The notes beneath the pieces are model-generated. The model did not search any database and had not been told where the DNA came from. It saw nothing but the letters and a program-made list of their open reading frames with translations. Both the position numbers and the translations under genes were made by a program. A DNA stretch of 64,000 bases from JAGGTJ01 sp964457545 (lineage in GTDB: Bacteria; Desulfobacterota; DSM-4660; Desulfatiglandales; Desulfatiglandaceae): NCBI GenBank assembly GCA_964457545.1, contig CAYWEN010000019.1, positions 1 to 64,000 on the forward strand, written 5' to 3'. This document shows, piece after piece, positions 1-8,877 of the stretch (its first letter is position 1; the number at the start of each line of letters is the position of its first letter).

Positions 1-954
1 ATCAGGTAAGAAAAGGGTTCCTGTGCCGTTAAACCTGTCGTTTTTCCATTGTCCCTTGTAAATTCTGTGATCAGCAAAAACCATGGTTCCCTGACCTGAT
101 CTGCGGCCCTTGACAAATTCACCTTCATACCGGGAACCATCTGCAAGAACATATACCCCGTGTCCCTGAAACAGGTTGTCTTTAAATTGACCTATATAGG
201 TTCTGCCATCAGGAAAACTTAATATGCCTTTGCCGGTCATAGCGTTCATTTTCCATTGTCCGGTATACTTTTGTCCATTTGGCAGGGTATCATAGGTCCC
301 CTGACCGTCAAATCTGTCTTTTTTAAACCCTCCTGTGTATCTTCTGCCATCAGGAAATATTATGGTTCCTGAACCTTCCATCCTGCCATCAACAAATTCC
401 CCCTTATACCGTGTTCCGTCCGGAAATATCAGTATGCCTGTTCCGTTCAGGCGATTATCTGTGAATCTGCCTTTATATTTTTTCCCGTTTGCAAGGATTA
501 GTGTTCCGTATCCGTTTCTGGCTCCATTCTTAAATTGACCGATATATTTGCTGTTATCACTGTATATCATGGAACCCTTGCCACATATCCTGTCTTTTTT
601 CCATTCTCCATCATATATTGAGCCATCAGGAAAAAGACACTTTCCCCGTCCATCTCTGTAGCCATTTCTGAACTGTCCCTCATAGTGTGTTCCATCAGGA
701 AGTGTTAATAGGCCAAAGCCATTTTTTTTGCCATCCCTGTATTCACCTTTATAGGTGGTTCCGTCAGGAGCAATAATAATGCCTTTGCCATTAAATTTAC
801 CCTTTTTCCATTGGCCTTCATATCTTATGCCATTGGGAAACAGGTATGCCCCGTATCCGTTTTTACAGTTTCCTTTTATGCAGTATGGATCTCCACAGCC
901 ATATAGAGAAATTATGACAATGAAGAGCATGAGGATGTTTGTTTTTCTATACAT
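1..954 (-). CDS. MORN-repeat lipoprotein (C-terminus cut by window edge)
   Basis: Reading leftward from the ATG at 952-954, the frame stays open for all 318 codons to base 1, so the C-terminus lies outside the window. The N-terminus has Lys/Arg residues, a hydrophobic stretch and then LYGC-G, a credible lipobox, so an envelope lipoprotein is inferred. The rest is about thirteen 23-24 residue MORN repeats of the type YxGxWKxGKxNGxGxxxxPDG, spaced about 69-72 bases. MORN repeats form beta-hairpin arrays used as scaffolds; the role here is unknown. It is transcribed away from the tRNA-Met gene and has no recognisable partner. Confidence 0.85.
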   Translation of the reverse strand, partial: MYRKTNILMLFIVIISLYGCGDPYCIKGNCKNGYGAYLFPNGIRYEGQWKKGKFNGKGIIIAPDGTTYKGEYRDGKKNGFGLLTLPDGTHYEGQFRNGYRDGRGKCLFPDGSIYDGEWKKDRICGKGSMIYSDNSKYIGQFKNGARNGYGTLILANGKKYKGRFTDNRLNGTGILIFPDGTRYKGEFVDGRMEGSGTIIFPDGRRYTGGFKKDRFDGQGTYDTLPNGQKYTGQWKMNAMTGKGILSFPDGRTYIGQFKDNLFQGHGVYVLADGSRYEGEFVKGRRSGQGTMVFADHRIYKGQWKNDRFNGTGTLFLPD

Positions 955-1294
955 TTTTACCGGAAAATTTTACAAACAACAGGTAATGAATAATATAAAA
1001 ACAGTGAAGCCAATATAACCTGATAATTTGTTAAGGAGAAGTGTTTTTTCCCTGTCAGGATTTGCAGAAGATATTCTGCTCTGCCCCTTTGGTATCAACA
1101 TGGAGAATAAAGATCAGCTTGTGTATAAGCAGTGAGGATGGGGGTGCTCTGCCTGTATTGGTGATCCGGTTTTTGGGGGAGTGCCTTTTTATGCGAGATG
1201 CCCGGAACTTGCAATGTTCATATGGAATCGTCTTTTATGAAAGTATACAATAAACAGACCTGATGATACAACTGTATGTATATGACAATACACA
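955..1294. other. intergenic, upstream of the MORN lipoprotein
   Basis: About 340 bases between the MORN gene and the terminator hairpin of tRNA-Met. Short frames occur on both strands but none has a ribosome-binding site or recognisable protein. I see no repeat or RNA gene in it. Confidence 0.4.
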
Positions 1295-1329
1295 AAAAGG
1301 GAGTTAGTCAAAATGACTAACTCCCTTTT
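1295..1329 (-). terminator. perfect hairpin, terminator of tRNA-fMet
   Basis: Two perfectly complementary 16-base arms (1295-1310 and 1314-1329) enclose a 3-base AAA loop. The core GGGAGTTAGTCA pairs with TGACTAACTCCC and each arm ends in A4/T4, so the structure could terminate transcription in either direction. It lies 8 bases beyond the 3' end of the tRNA gene, on its transcribed side. Confidence 0.85.
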
Positions 1330-1337
1330 ATTGTCTG

Positions 1338-1414
<77 letters not shown>

Positions 1415-1570
1415 TCATGTAACCACAACAAGTTAATATCTCATTTGGAGATTGTCAAATAAAAAATGTTGTAGCAGAACATATAAGAACATTAATCCAC
1501 AAACAGATCAGGGATGCAATACGGGTTTTAATTCGCAAAATATTTTGCCGGAGGACAAAAACACTGACTG

Positions 1571-2155
1571 TCAGAGGGCGTTTTGTGACAGTACCTTGCC
1601 AAAGGCCATAAAATAGTCAATTCCTGACCATATGGTAAGTATTAACGCTCCCCATAGAAATGTCAGGCCAACCACGTGAAAATCAATATTAATAAAATTG
1701 TAGTGCAGACAAAGACCTATCAATGCTACTGACTGAAAGATTGTTTTGTATTTACCAAGAGGGCTGGCCTGAATTACAATGTTCTCATTGGCTGCAACTG
1801 CCCGTAATCCGGTTACTGCTATTTCACGTGCCACGATGATTGTTACTATCCATACCTGAATACGATTCAGAGGGATCAGCATAATCATGGTTACGGAAAC
1901 GAGTATCTTATCGGCCAGTGGATCAAGAAATTTTCCGAGAACTGTTACTGCCCCGTATTTTCTTGCAAAAAAACCGTCCAGCATGTCTGTGATAAATGCA
2001 AATGATACACATAATGCAGAAAGAAGACTGTTTAATTTGCCAGGGGAACTGAGAAAGATGCATACCACAGGAATACACAGTAGCCTGGTAAATGTTAGGA
2101 AGTTTGGCAAATCGGTTTTGTAAAGGCGGAGACCTTTTGGTTTATTATTTTTCAT
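1571..2155 (-). CDS. pgsA: CDP-diacylglycerol--glycerol-3-phosphate 3-phosphatidyltransferase
   Basis: This inner-membrane enzyme makes phosphatidylglycerol phosphate from CDP-diacylglycerol and glycerol-3-phosphate, the committed step to PG and cardiolipin. The 194-residue protein carries the full CDP-alcohol phosphotransferase signature: D57, D60-G61, A64-R65, G74, D78 and D82. Several hydrophobic helices surround it, and its length is normal for PgsA. It lies 31 bases downstream of the M48 peptidase gene and may be co-transcribed with it. The gap to the tRNA gene (1415-1570) shows no gene. Confidence 0.93.
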   Translation of the reverse strand: MKNNKPKGLRLYKTDLPNFLTFTRLLCIPVVCIFLSSPGKLNSLLSALCVSFAFITDMLDGFFARKYGAVTVLGKFLDPLADKILVSVTMIMLIPLNRIQVWIVTIIVAREIAVTGLRAVAANENIVIQASPLGKYKTIFQSVALIGLCLHYNFINIDFHVVGLTFLWGALILTIWSGIDYFMAFGKVLSQNAL

Positions 2156-2186
2156 GTTTTGTTATTGATACACCTGTCAAATGATT

Positions 2187-3683
2187 TTATGACATGTCAT
2201 ACATTGAAAATAATGGAGTAGTACCCTGTTTTTTGTTCTGTTGATTATCCCGGTTATGATGATTTATTGGCCGCGGCTTTTTGCCCTTTATAATATTCTG
2301 CTGCTGCTTTATTTTTTCCTGCAATACCGGGTTGTTTTTGGCGAGGGCCTTTGCCCTTTTAAAATGAAACCTTGCCCTTTGTGTATCGTACAGATTCATA
2401 AAATAAAGGCCAAAATTATAGTGAGCCAGTGCCAGTTTTTTTCTTCTGCCATAGCATATGCCAAGATGGTAATAGACTTTGTTTCTTACCGGCCTGAAGG
2501 ATGCGAGTCTTTCAAACAACCGGATTGCCTTTTTATATTTCCCCATATTTTCATATGCCACTCCGAGAAGAAAGGTCACTGAATCATCATCATCGTCTAA
2601 GGTGCGGGCATACTGCAATACCTTTAATGCCTTCAGATTTTGACCATAATACTCATATGCCTCGGATAGAATCGTCAGAATGGGTATGGTATCAGGGTTA
2701 AGTTTCCTTGCCTGTTCCAGGTTTTTTATAGCAGCGGTATAGTTGGCTAACCTCATATATGCAATCCCTGTTCCTAAGTAAGAAAGGGATTCTTGACCTG
2801 CGCGGACATCTTGGCGTTTAAGGCGTTTTATGACATTATCAGGATTGAGACTCTTTGCCATAACAATTGTCTTGAAAAAGGGAAACATTGCCCTGAAATA
2901 TTTTTCCTCTTTTGATGGGGGATGCTGTATATAATGATTTAACATGGATTGCAGATATGCAATACGCTCTGGTCCTGTAGGGTGAGTTAGCAGATAGGGA
3001 GGGATTTTGTTTGTGCTGAACAGTGTTTCATTTTCCAGCTTTTTCATTACCTCAACTGTTGCATGTGCATCAAAGCCGGATTTGGCAAGAAGCATGAACC
3101 CAATCTGATCGGCCTGACGTTCATCGTTACGGCTGTAATGAAGTTGTGCCTGCATACTGGCTGCCATTGAACTGTTTATCAGAGCACTGCCTGCATCTCC
3201 ACCTAAGAGCACACCTAAAAGAAGGGAGGCCAGGGTCATCATCCCAAACCGTTTTCCCTGTTCTATACGTCTGGATATGTGTCTTGCGGAGACATGGCCA
3301 CATTCGTGGCACATAACAGAGGCCAGTTCATCAACACGGTCTACGGCAATAATAAGACCTGAAAAGACAAAGACATGACCTCCTGGAGCTGCAAATGCGT
3401 TCAGGGTTTTGTCTTTAACAATATAAAAATGGAATGGGAATGGTCTGGAAGGAAGTCCCTTTATCAGATACTGGCCAAGATCATTTATGTATTTGACGCA
3501 AAATTCATCGTTTACAAGGTCAAAATACTGGTAGATTTGGGAGACGAATTTTTGCCCGAGGGATTTTTCTTCTTCTATGGACAGACAATATGCATTTGTT
3601 AGATAAAGACATATAACAGCAACAACACAGAACATATTGAAAATCTTTTTGGTGTTGTTGCAGAGTGATCTTTTCAGCAACAT
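2187..3683 (-). CDS. periplasmic M48 metalloprotease with TPR repeats (BepA/YfgC-like)
   Basis: The 498-residue protein has an N-terminal signal peptide (hydrophobic residues about 17-32) and then an M48 peptidase domain. The zinc motif HECGH is at residues 126-130, with a downstream ERQAD segment as probable third ligand. The C-terminal half is built of TPR helices (about 290-450), followed by a basic, Asn/Gln-rich tail. This is the architecture of BepA, which handles stalled outer-membrane proteins such as LptD; that role here is inferred. The start overlaps the end of rsfS by 10 bases, suggesting coupled translation. Confidence 0.88.
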   Translation of the reverse strand: MLLKRSLCNNTKKIFNMFCVVAVICLYLTNAYCLSIEEEKSLGQKFVSQIYQYFDLVNDEFCVKYINDLGQYLIKGLPSRPFPFHFYIVKDKTLNAFAAPGGHVFVFSGLIIAVDRVDELASVMCHECGHVSARHISRRIEQGKRFGMMTLASLLLGVLLGGDAGSALINSSMAASMQAQLHYSRNDERQADQIGFMLLAKSGFDAHATVEVMKKLENETLFSTNKIPPYLLTHPTGPERIAYLQSMLNHYIQHPPSKEEKYFRAMFPFFKTIVMAKSLNPDNVIKRLKRQDVRAGQESLSYLGTGIAYMRLANYTAAIKNLEQARKLNPDTIPILTILSEAYEYYGQNLKALKVLQYARTLDDDDDSVTFLLGVAYENMGKYKKAIRLFERLASFRPVRNKVYYHLGICYGRRKKLALAHYNFGLYFMNLYDTQRARFHFKRAKALAKNNPVLQEKIKQQQNIIKGKKPRPINHHNRDNQQNKKQGTTPLFSMYDMS

Positions 3684-4048
3684 ATGCCTGTTTCTCTGTC
3701 AGTTGTCGATGAGATGTGTATTTGGGGCGCCTCTATCCATAAGCCTTCCAGGTCATAAAATTCTCTGTAAGGCTGATAGAAGATGTGAACAATAAGAGAT
3801 CCATAGTCCATAACAGCCCAATGACCTTCCTGTGCCCCTTCAATACTGTATGGCCTTGAACCCTTTTCACGCATCCTCCTTTGAGTATGCTGCACAATGG
3901 CCTGGACCTGTCTTGTTGAACTTCCACTTGCAATAAGAAAATAGTCGGCAATTGAACTCATATCCTTTATCTTGAGAAGGATAGGATTTACGGCCTTGCG
4001 CTCCATTATTATTTCAAAACACTGCCTTGCTTTATCTATTGTATGCAT
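3674..4048 (-). CDS. rsfS: ribosomal silencing factor RsfS
   Basis: RsfS binds ribosomal protein uL14 and blocks subunit joining when nutrients are short. The 124-residue protein matches the DUF143/RsfS fold: the 'ADYFLIASGSSTRQVQAI' segment and the 'IEGAQEGHWAVMDYGSLIVHIF' segment are both present, and the length is typical. It follows nadD in the standard nadD-rsfS order, separated by 127 bases, and overlaps the following M48 gene. Confidence 0.93.
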   Translation of the reverse strand: MHTIDKARQCFEIIMERKAVNPILLKIKDMSSIADYFLIASGSSTRQVQAIVQHTQRRMREKGSRPYSIEGAQEGHWAVMDYGSLIVHIFYQPYREFYDLEGLWIEAPQIHISSTTDRETGICC

Positions 4049-4175
4049 AAGGCACCTTTAAGATTTATTCGGTTACAGGAAATTGTGAAAACCATAAGTA
4101 TGGTTAAAAAGAGACACGATTTTTTTGCAGGGTTTGCTGTGTCGCGCCTTGGGTCTTATGAGATCTGAAAACAGT

Positions 4176-4853
4176 TCAGTCTGAATCATACAACCTTTTA
4201 ATTATAATATAGTCTCTGACATTGTCAGAAACCAGAAAACGGATCGATTTTCCGCTTGCAACCTTTTTTCTTATGATGGTTGAGGATATATCCATAAGGG
4301 TTGTGGAAAACAGTATAAGAGTTTTGCCGGACGGGGCCTGCAATATTGTATCAGAAACATTGTCCCTTTCAAATATGATGTCAATGCCCGAGATGAGTTC
4401 GTCAAGGTTGTTTACACAGAACCCTGGTCTCTGTATGACAACAAAGTGTGCATAATCAAAAAGGGACCTGTATTCTTTCCAGGTAGTGAGATCATAAAAG
4501 GCATCACTACCTACTATAAAATAAATTTCACCGCCTAATAAGACATCCAGTTCTTTCAGGGTTTGAATGGAATAAGAAAACCCAGGACGTCTTCCTTCAA
4601 GATCAAGTACATCAAGAAGGGGATTATTTATGACTGCCAATCGGGTCATTGCAAGACGGTCAGCAAAAGGGGTGAGATGCCTTTTGCGTTTGTGGGGAGG
4701 CAGGGCTGAAGGGATCAGATAAACCTTTTCAAGATTCAGGCCTTCTCCTATTTCTTCTGCAGCACGCAAATGTCCAAGGTGAACCGGATCAAATGTTCCT
4801 CCTAATATGCCAAAACCTTTTGGTTTTCCTTTTTTTCCAGGTATTATTTCCAT
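4176..4853 (-). CDS. nadD: nicotinate-nucleotide adenylyltransferase
   Basis: NadD adenylates nicotinate mononucleotide to deamido-NAD in NAD synthesis. Residues 18-28 read GGTFDPVHLGH, the nucleotidyltransferase motif with the two ATP-binding His residues, and the C-terminal MDISSTIIR segment is the second signature. At 225 residues it is of normal length. It follows proA by 25 bases, in the proB-proA-nadD-rsfS order familiar from related bacteria. Confidence 0.95.
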   Translation of the reverse strand: MEIIPGKKGKPKGFGILGGTFDPVHLGHLRAAEEIGEGLNLEKVYLIPSALPPHKRKRHLTPFADRLAMTRLAVINNPLLDVLDLEGRRPGFSYSIQTLKELDVLLGGEIYFIVGSDAFYDLTTWKEYRSLFDYAHFVVIQRPGFCVNNLDELISGIDIIFERDNVSDTILQAPSGKTLILFSTTLMDISSTIIRKKVASGKSIRFLVSDNVRDYIIIKRLYDSD

Positions 4854-4878
4854 ATTTTATATGGATTAAAACTAATAG

Positions 4879-6135
4879 CTACTTGCGAATTTGTCCCTGA
4901 CCATACACAATAAATTTGGTAGTGGTCAATTCCTCCAGACCCATAGGCCCGAAGGCATGCAATTTGGAGGTGTTTATGCCTATTTCTGCACCCAGTCCCA
5001 ACTGGTTTCCGTCGTTGAATCTTGTGGATGCATTAACCAGGACTACCGATGAATCCACCTCTGACAAAAAACGCCGGGAGGCATTATAGTTATTGGTGAC
5101 AATGGCCTCTGTATGATTTGATCCGTAACGTTCTATATGTTCCAATGCCTCATCCATATCTGCCACGATTTTTACTGCCAGAATCAGGTCAAGGAACTCG
5201 GCCGGCCAATCTGCTTCAACCGCAGGAACAACATCAGGTGAAAATTTTGTTGTTCTGTCACATCCTCTGATTTCAACACCGGCTTCCTTGAAACGTTGCA
5301 GCATGGGAGGAAGAAAGGTGTCAGCAATTTTTTCGTGTACAAGAAGGGTTTCCATTGCATTGCATACGCCTGGTCTTTGGACCTTGGAATTAAAGCATAT
5401 ATCAGAGGCCATGTCTATGTCTGCATATTCGTCTACATACACATGGCATACTCCTTTATAGTGCTTTAGTACAGGCACCCTGGAGTTTTCACTGACAAAA
5501 CGTATAAGTCCTTCTCCGCCTCTTGGAATAATAACATCTATATAGTCTTCAAGGCCGATAAGTTCCTTGACCGCTTCCCTGTCTGTTAAGGAAACCACCT
5601 GAACGGCATCAGCATTGATCCCTGTGTCAGACAGGGCATCAGTAATGATCCTTGCCAGTATCAGGTTTGAGTTTATGGCTTCAGAACCTCCTTTAAGAAT
5701 TACAGAATTCCCTGATTTAAGACACAGTGCGGCTGCGTCCACGGTTACGTTTGGCCTGGATTCGTAAATAAAGCCTATTACCCCAAGAGGGATTCGCATA
5801 CGGCCTGCAAGCAAGCCATTGGGCCTTTTCCACATTCCTGTTACTCCGCCGACAGGATCTGGCAAGGCAGCAACCTCTTTGAGACCATTTGCCATGGAGA
5901 CCAACCGATCATGATTTAACGTCAAACGATCTATCATGGCAGAGGAGAGGCCTGATTCCTCTGCATGTTTGAGGTCCTTTTTGTTTTCGTCTGTTATCCT
6001 GTCCTGTTGTTCAAGCAGCCTGTCGGCAACAAGTTCCAGCGCCCTGTTTTTCTGGACACTCATCAGGTCCCGCATATCCCTTGAAGCAGCTTTAGCCTTT
6101 TTTGCCATTTCCAGTATTATATTGCTGATCGACAT
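4879..6135 (-). CDS. proA: glutamate-5-semialdehyde dehydrogenase
   Basis: ProA reduces glutamyl-5-phosphate to the semialdehyde, the second step of proline synthesis. The 418-residue protein has the catalytic Cys at residue 258 in QRPGVCNAMETLLVH, and GFIYESRPNVTVD and SGNSVILKGGSEA segments of the family. The ATG at 6133-6135 is preceded by GGAGAAG at good distance. The start lies inside the end of proB (19-base overlap), so the two are probably translated together. Confidence 0.96.
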   Translation of the reverse strand: MSISNIILEMAKKAKAASRDMRDLMSVQKNRALELVADRLLEQQDRITDENKKDLKHAEESGLSSAMIDRLTLNHDRLVSMANGLKEVAALPDPVGGVTGMWKRPNGLLAGRMRIPLGVIGFIYESRPNVTVDAAALCLKSGNSVILKGGSEAINSNLILARIITDALSDTGINADAVQVVSLTDREAVKELIGLEDYIDVIIPRGGEGLIRFVSENSRVPVLKHYKGVCHVYVDEYADIDMASDICFNSKVQRPGVCNAMETLLVHEKIADTFLPPMLQRFKEAGVEIRGCDRTTKFSPDVVPAVEADWPAEFLDLILAVKIVADMDEALEHIERYGSNHTEAIVTNNYNASRRFLSEVDSSVVLVNASTRFNDGNQLGLGAEIGINTSKLHAFGPMGLEELTTTKFIVYGQGQIRK

Positions 6136-7301
6136 TTTATATCTTCTCCATTTTCATCCATATACAGTACAAGGTTGTTCCTGTGTACCACGTTGTCATC
6201 ATGTTTGAATCCCAATACTGATTTTATTTCCCCGCTGTTCAATCCCATGATTTTTTTTATATCACCGGAACGATAGTTTGTCATACCAATGGCAACCTTT
6301 TTTTTGTCCCTATCCATCAACAGGACTGCGTCTCCCATGCTGAAATTCCCGTTTACCTGAAGTATGCCTGCAGGAAGCAGACTTTTGCCATGTTTTTTTA
6401 TGGCCTCAACTGCACCTTTGTCTATAATCAATTCTCCTTTAGGGGATTTGGCAAAGGCGATCCAGTGTTTACGACAGTCTAAGTGTTTCTGCTGTGGGAG
6501 AAAAAGGGTGCCGACTTCTTTACCTGCAAAGATGTCTTTAAGAATGCCTGGCTTCAGACCGTTTGCTATTATGGTGGGAATGCCGGCAAGGGCCACTTTG
6601 CGGGCAGCTTCGATCTTGCTTTTCATCCCTCCTGTACCAAGAAAGCCTGGTATTGAACCGGCACAATGCATTATTGTTTTGTCTATTTTTTCCACTAATG
6701 TTATCAGTGTTGCATCTTTGTCCAACCTTGGATCATCGGTTAAAAGACCGTCAATATTTGTCAGGTTGATCACTAATTGCGCCTCTGTCAGATTGGCTAC
6801 CAAGGCGCTTAGGTTGTCATTATCACCAAATTTTATCTCTTCAACTACAACAGTGTCATTTTCGTTTATAACAGGCAGAACCTTCCATCCAAGGAGTTTG
6901 AATATGGTGTTGCGTGCATTAAGGTATCTGCGTCTGTGCATAAGATCATCCCTTGTAAGGAGGACCTGTGCCACTTTTTGTTCATAATGTCCAAACGCCT
7001 GTTCGTATGTCTTCATTAAAATGCTTTGTCCTGCTGCTGCCAGGGCCTGCAGGCTTGAAATGTCTGAAGGTCTATGGATTATACCAAGTTTTTTTTGACC
7101 TGCAGCTATGGCTCCTGAAGAAACCAGTATAACCTCTGTTTCTTTTTTCATCAAAGATGATATGTCAGACGCAAGACTGTTGATAATGTTCGTGTTTAAA
7201 TCTTTTTTGTCTGTAAGCACACCGCTGCCAATTTTTATTACAACCCTCTTAATGTGTGTTAATATGTCCTTTCTTGATGTCTTTGTTGCTTCTTTTTTCA
7301 T
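6117..7301 (-). CDS. proB: glutamate 5-kinase with PUA domain
   Basis: ProB phosphorylates glutamate, the feedback-controlled first step of proline synthesis. The amino-acid kinase domain occupies about residues 15-260 (KIGSGVL at the start, VLPVINENDTVV and GTGGMKSKIEAA later). Residues about 295-380 form the C-terminal PUA domain seen in full-length bacterial ProB. It heads the run proB-proA-nadD-rsfS-M48. Downstream genes overlap or follow closely, so an operon is likely. Confidence 0.96.
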   Translation of the reverse strand: MKKEATKTSRKDILTHIKRVVIKIGSGVLTDKKDLNTNIINSLASDISSLMKKETEVILVSSGAIAAGQKKLGIIHRPSDISSLQALAAAGQSILMKTYEQAFGHYEQKVAQVLLTRDDLMHRRRYLNARNTIFKLLGWKVLPVINENDTVVVEEIKFGDNDNLSALVANLTEAQLVINLTNIDGLLTDDPRLDKDATLITLVEKIDKTIMHCAGSIPGFLGTGGMKSKIEAARKVALAGIPTIIANGLKPGILKDIFAGKEVGTLFLPQQKHLDCRKHWIAFAKSPKGELIIDKGAVEAIKKHGKSLLPAGILQVNGNFSMGDAVLLMDRDKKKVAIGMTNYRSGDIKKIMGLNSGEIKSVLGFKHDDNVVHRNNLVLYMDENGEDIKCRSAI

Positions 7302-7593
7302 AATATTGCTATGTTATGTGGTCAGCATTTCATATCTTTTTAATTCTGTTTTTTTGAACTCTCCATAGTGCCCCGGGACTGGTTTGTGTATGAAGAACAT
7401 AAACCGGAGAACATATGAGTAATGTGGTGTTTGCACGTGCAGGCTCTTGCAGTTGAATACAGGATGCAGATTTGTTGCAAAACTCTTATCTTTATTATAT
7501 TACTATAAAATATGTTACAGTACAATTTCTTATTTTGTCAAAAGCCTTTCCTGAAAACCATACAACAGGATTTTTTTGATATCTTTGGGATTG
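7302..7593. other. intergenic between divergent proB and a small basic-protein gene
   Basis: Non-coding stretch between two divergent genes (the full gap is 7302-7774). It is AT-rich. Apart from the putative promoter at 7594-7622 I see no repeat copy, tRNA or convincing short gene. Confidence 0.35.
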
Positions 7594-7622
7594 TTGACTT
7601 GTACTGTATATAGTGATATTAA
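7594..7622 (+). promoter_or_regulatory. putative sigma-70 promoter for the small basic protein
   Basis: TTGACT at 7594-7599 and TATTAA at 7617-7622 are separated by 17 bases, a fair match to the housekeeping consensus on the strand of the small gene at 7775. The implied leader is about 145 bases. This is a sequence match only. Confidence 0.4.
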
Positions 7623-7774
7623 ACAAGTTTACCTGTAAATGGCTGATTTTGCCTGTATCGTTATGTTTGCCTTGAGATGCCCTTTGAGAATTTAGGTTTA
7701 AGACTGGTGCAGAAACAGAGCAAAGGAGGGGCTCAGGGACTTTTATAAAGTTTGTTAAGTTGGAGGGTTCAGAT

Positions 7775-7915
7775 ATGGCTTCAAACAGTAAGAAAACAAG
7801 CAGAATTCGTAAGAACAAGACCAGACCAAACAAGGCTAATCTTAAAAAGAATACAGCTCGTATTCAACGTAATGCAGCACTGCTGAGGGAATTAGCTGCA
7901 GAAGAAAAGGCATGA
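7775..7915 (+). CDS. small basic protein of unknown function (46 aa)
   Basis: A 46-codon gene with a strong ribosome-binding site (GGAGG at 7762-7766, 8 bases before the ATG). The product is very basic in its first two thirds (many Lys, Arg, Asn) and ends in an Ala/Glu/Leu helix (LLRELAAEEKA). The composition suggests binding to RNA or the ribosome. It is much shorter than S20 and does not match bTHX, L34, L36 or S21 as far as I can tell. It stands alone, convergent with recO. Confidence 0.65.
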   Translation: MASNSKKTSRIRKNKTRPNKANLKKNTARIQRNAALLRELAAEEKA

Positions 7916-8005
7916 ATATAAAAAATGTTTATGCAGGGTTTGCCGGTTTTGATGTCCACATAATGGAATAATGGATTGATGCGGTATGGTTTCTGTGGTT
8001 TTTTG

Positions 8006-8758
8006 TTAATCCAGATACTTGCCTGTTTTTAGTTTTTGTGCCAGGTGATATTCAATATGCAGTCTGGACACTGTCTTTAGTGCGGATATGGTTTTATGTC
8101 CAACAGGTAGTATCTTGCTCTTGTTTAGGATATCTGATTCTGATGAGTAGATTTTTGCAAGCAATTTTATATCTGCAGGTTCAAGAATTGGTGCTGCAGA
8201 TGTTTCCCTTTTGCACTTAAGACAGGCGATTCCTCCCGCTGATCTTGAAAAAATTGCCTTTCCTTTTCCCTGGTATATCCTGCCGCATACATGGCATTTG
8301 TTAATATCGATTGTGTATCCGCCAATGGCCATTGCCTTTATTTCAAACATAATACGCACAAGATCATTTTGCTGCCCATTGTGCAAGGCTGACAGAGAGG
8401 TCTTCAGCAGATGAAACATCTTTTTGTCTGTTACAGATAGTGGAAAAAGGATCTCTGTAAGTTCCACCATGTAGCTTGCAAGTGAAAAGGTTGAAAAGTC
8501 CTGCCTGATTCCGACAAATGCATCTATTAACCTGCATGAGTGGAGAAAGGAAAGAGGTTTTGTCTTTCGTTCTTCATATTCCAGGCTGGTCAGGCAAAAC
8601 AGATCAAGACAGTTTGGAAATCTTTGACGACTCCTTTTGGCACCTTTGGCCACACCTTTTAGCCTGCCTTTATCTTCAGTAAAAAATGTGACAAGCAGGT
8701 CAGATTCCCCAAATTCCTTTATACGCATTATAATGGATGAAGATATACAGTGTTTCAT
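8006..8758 (-). CDS. recO: DNA repair protein RecO
   Basis: RecO, with RecR, loads RecA onto SSB-coated single strands. The 250-residue protein has the N-terminal OB-fold segment (IIMRIKEFGESDLLVTFFTEDKGRLKGVAKGAKRS) and a zinc-ribbon in the C-terminal half formed by CHVCG and CLKC pairs. Length and order match the family. It lies 119 bases after cysS on the same strand. An in-frame Met at residue 11 is a possible alternative start. Confidence 0.92.
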   Translation of the reverse strand: MKHCISSSIIMRIKEFGESDLLVTFFTEDKGRLKGVAKGAKRSRQRFPNCLDLFCLTSLEYEERKTKPLSFLHSCRLIDAFVGIRQDFSTFSLASYMVELTEILFPLSVTDKKMFHLLKTSLSALHNGQQNDLVRIMFEIKAMAIGGYTIDINKCHVCGRIYQGKGKAIFSRSAGGIACLKCKRETSAAPILEPADIKLLAKIYSSESDILNKSKILPVGHKTISALKTVSRLHIEYHLAQKLKTGKYLD

Positions 8759-8877
8759 CGAAAAAACATTGCAGAAAAATCAAGGGCGAAATTTTTCTCT
8801 GCTCTTTTAAGGTCTTAGGGCAGGTTTGATTCGCAACCTGTCAAAATTTGTTGAAACAGACGGTTGCAGTTATCAGG

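Noticed and set aside
2241..2582. 113-codon plus-strand frame opposite the M48 gene
   Set aside because: Antisense shadow of the TPR region.
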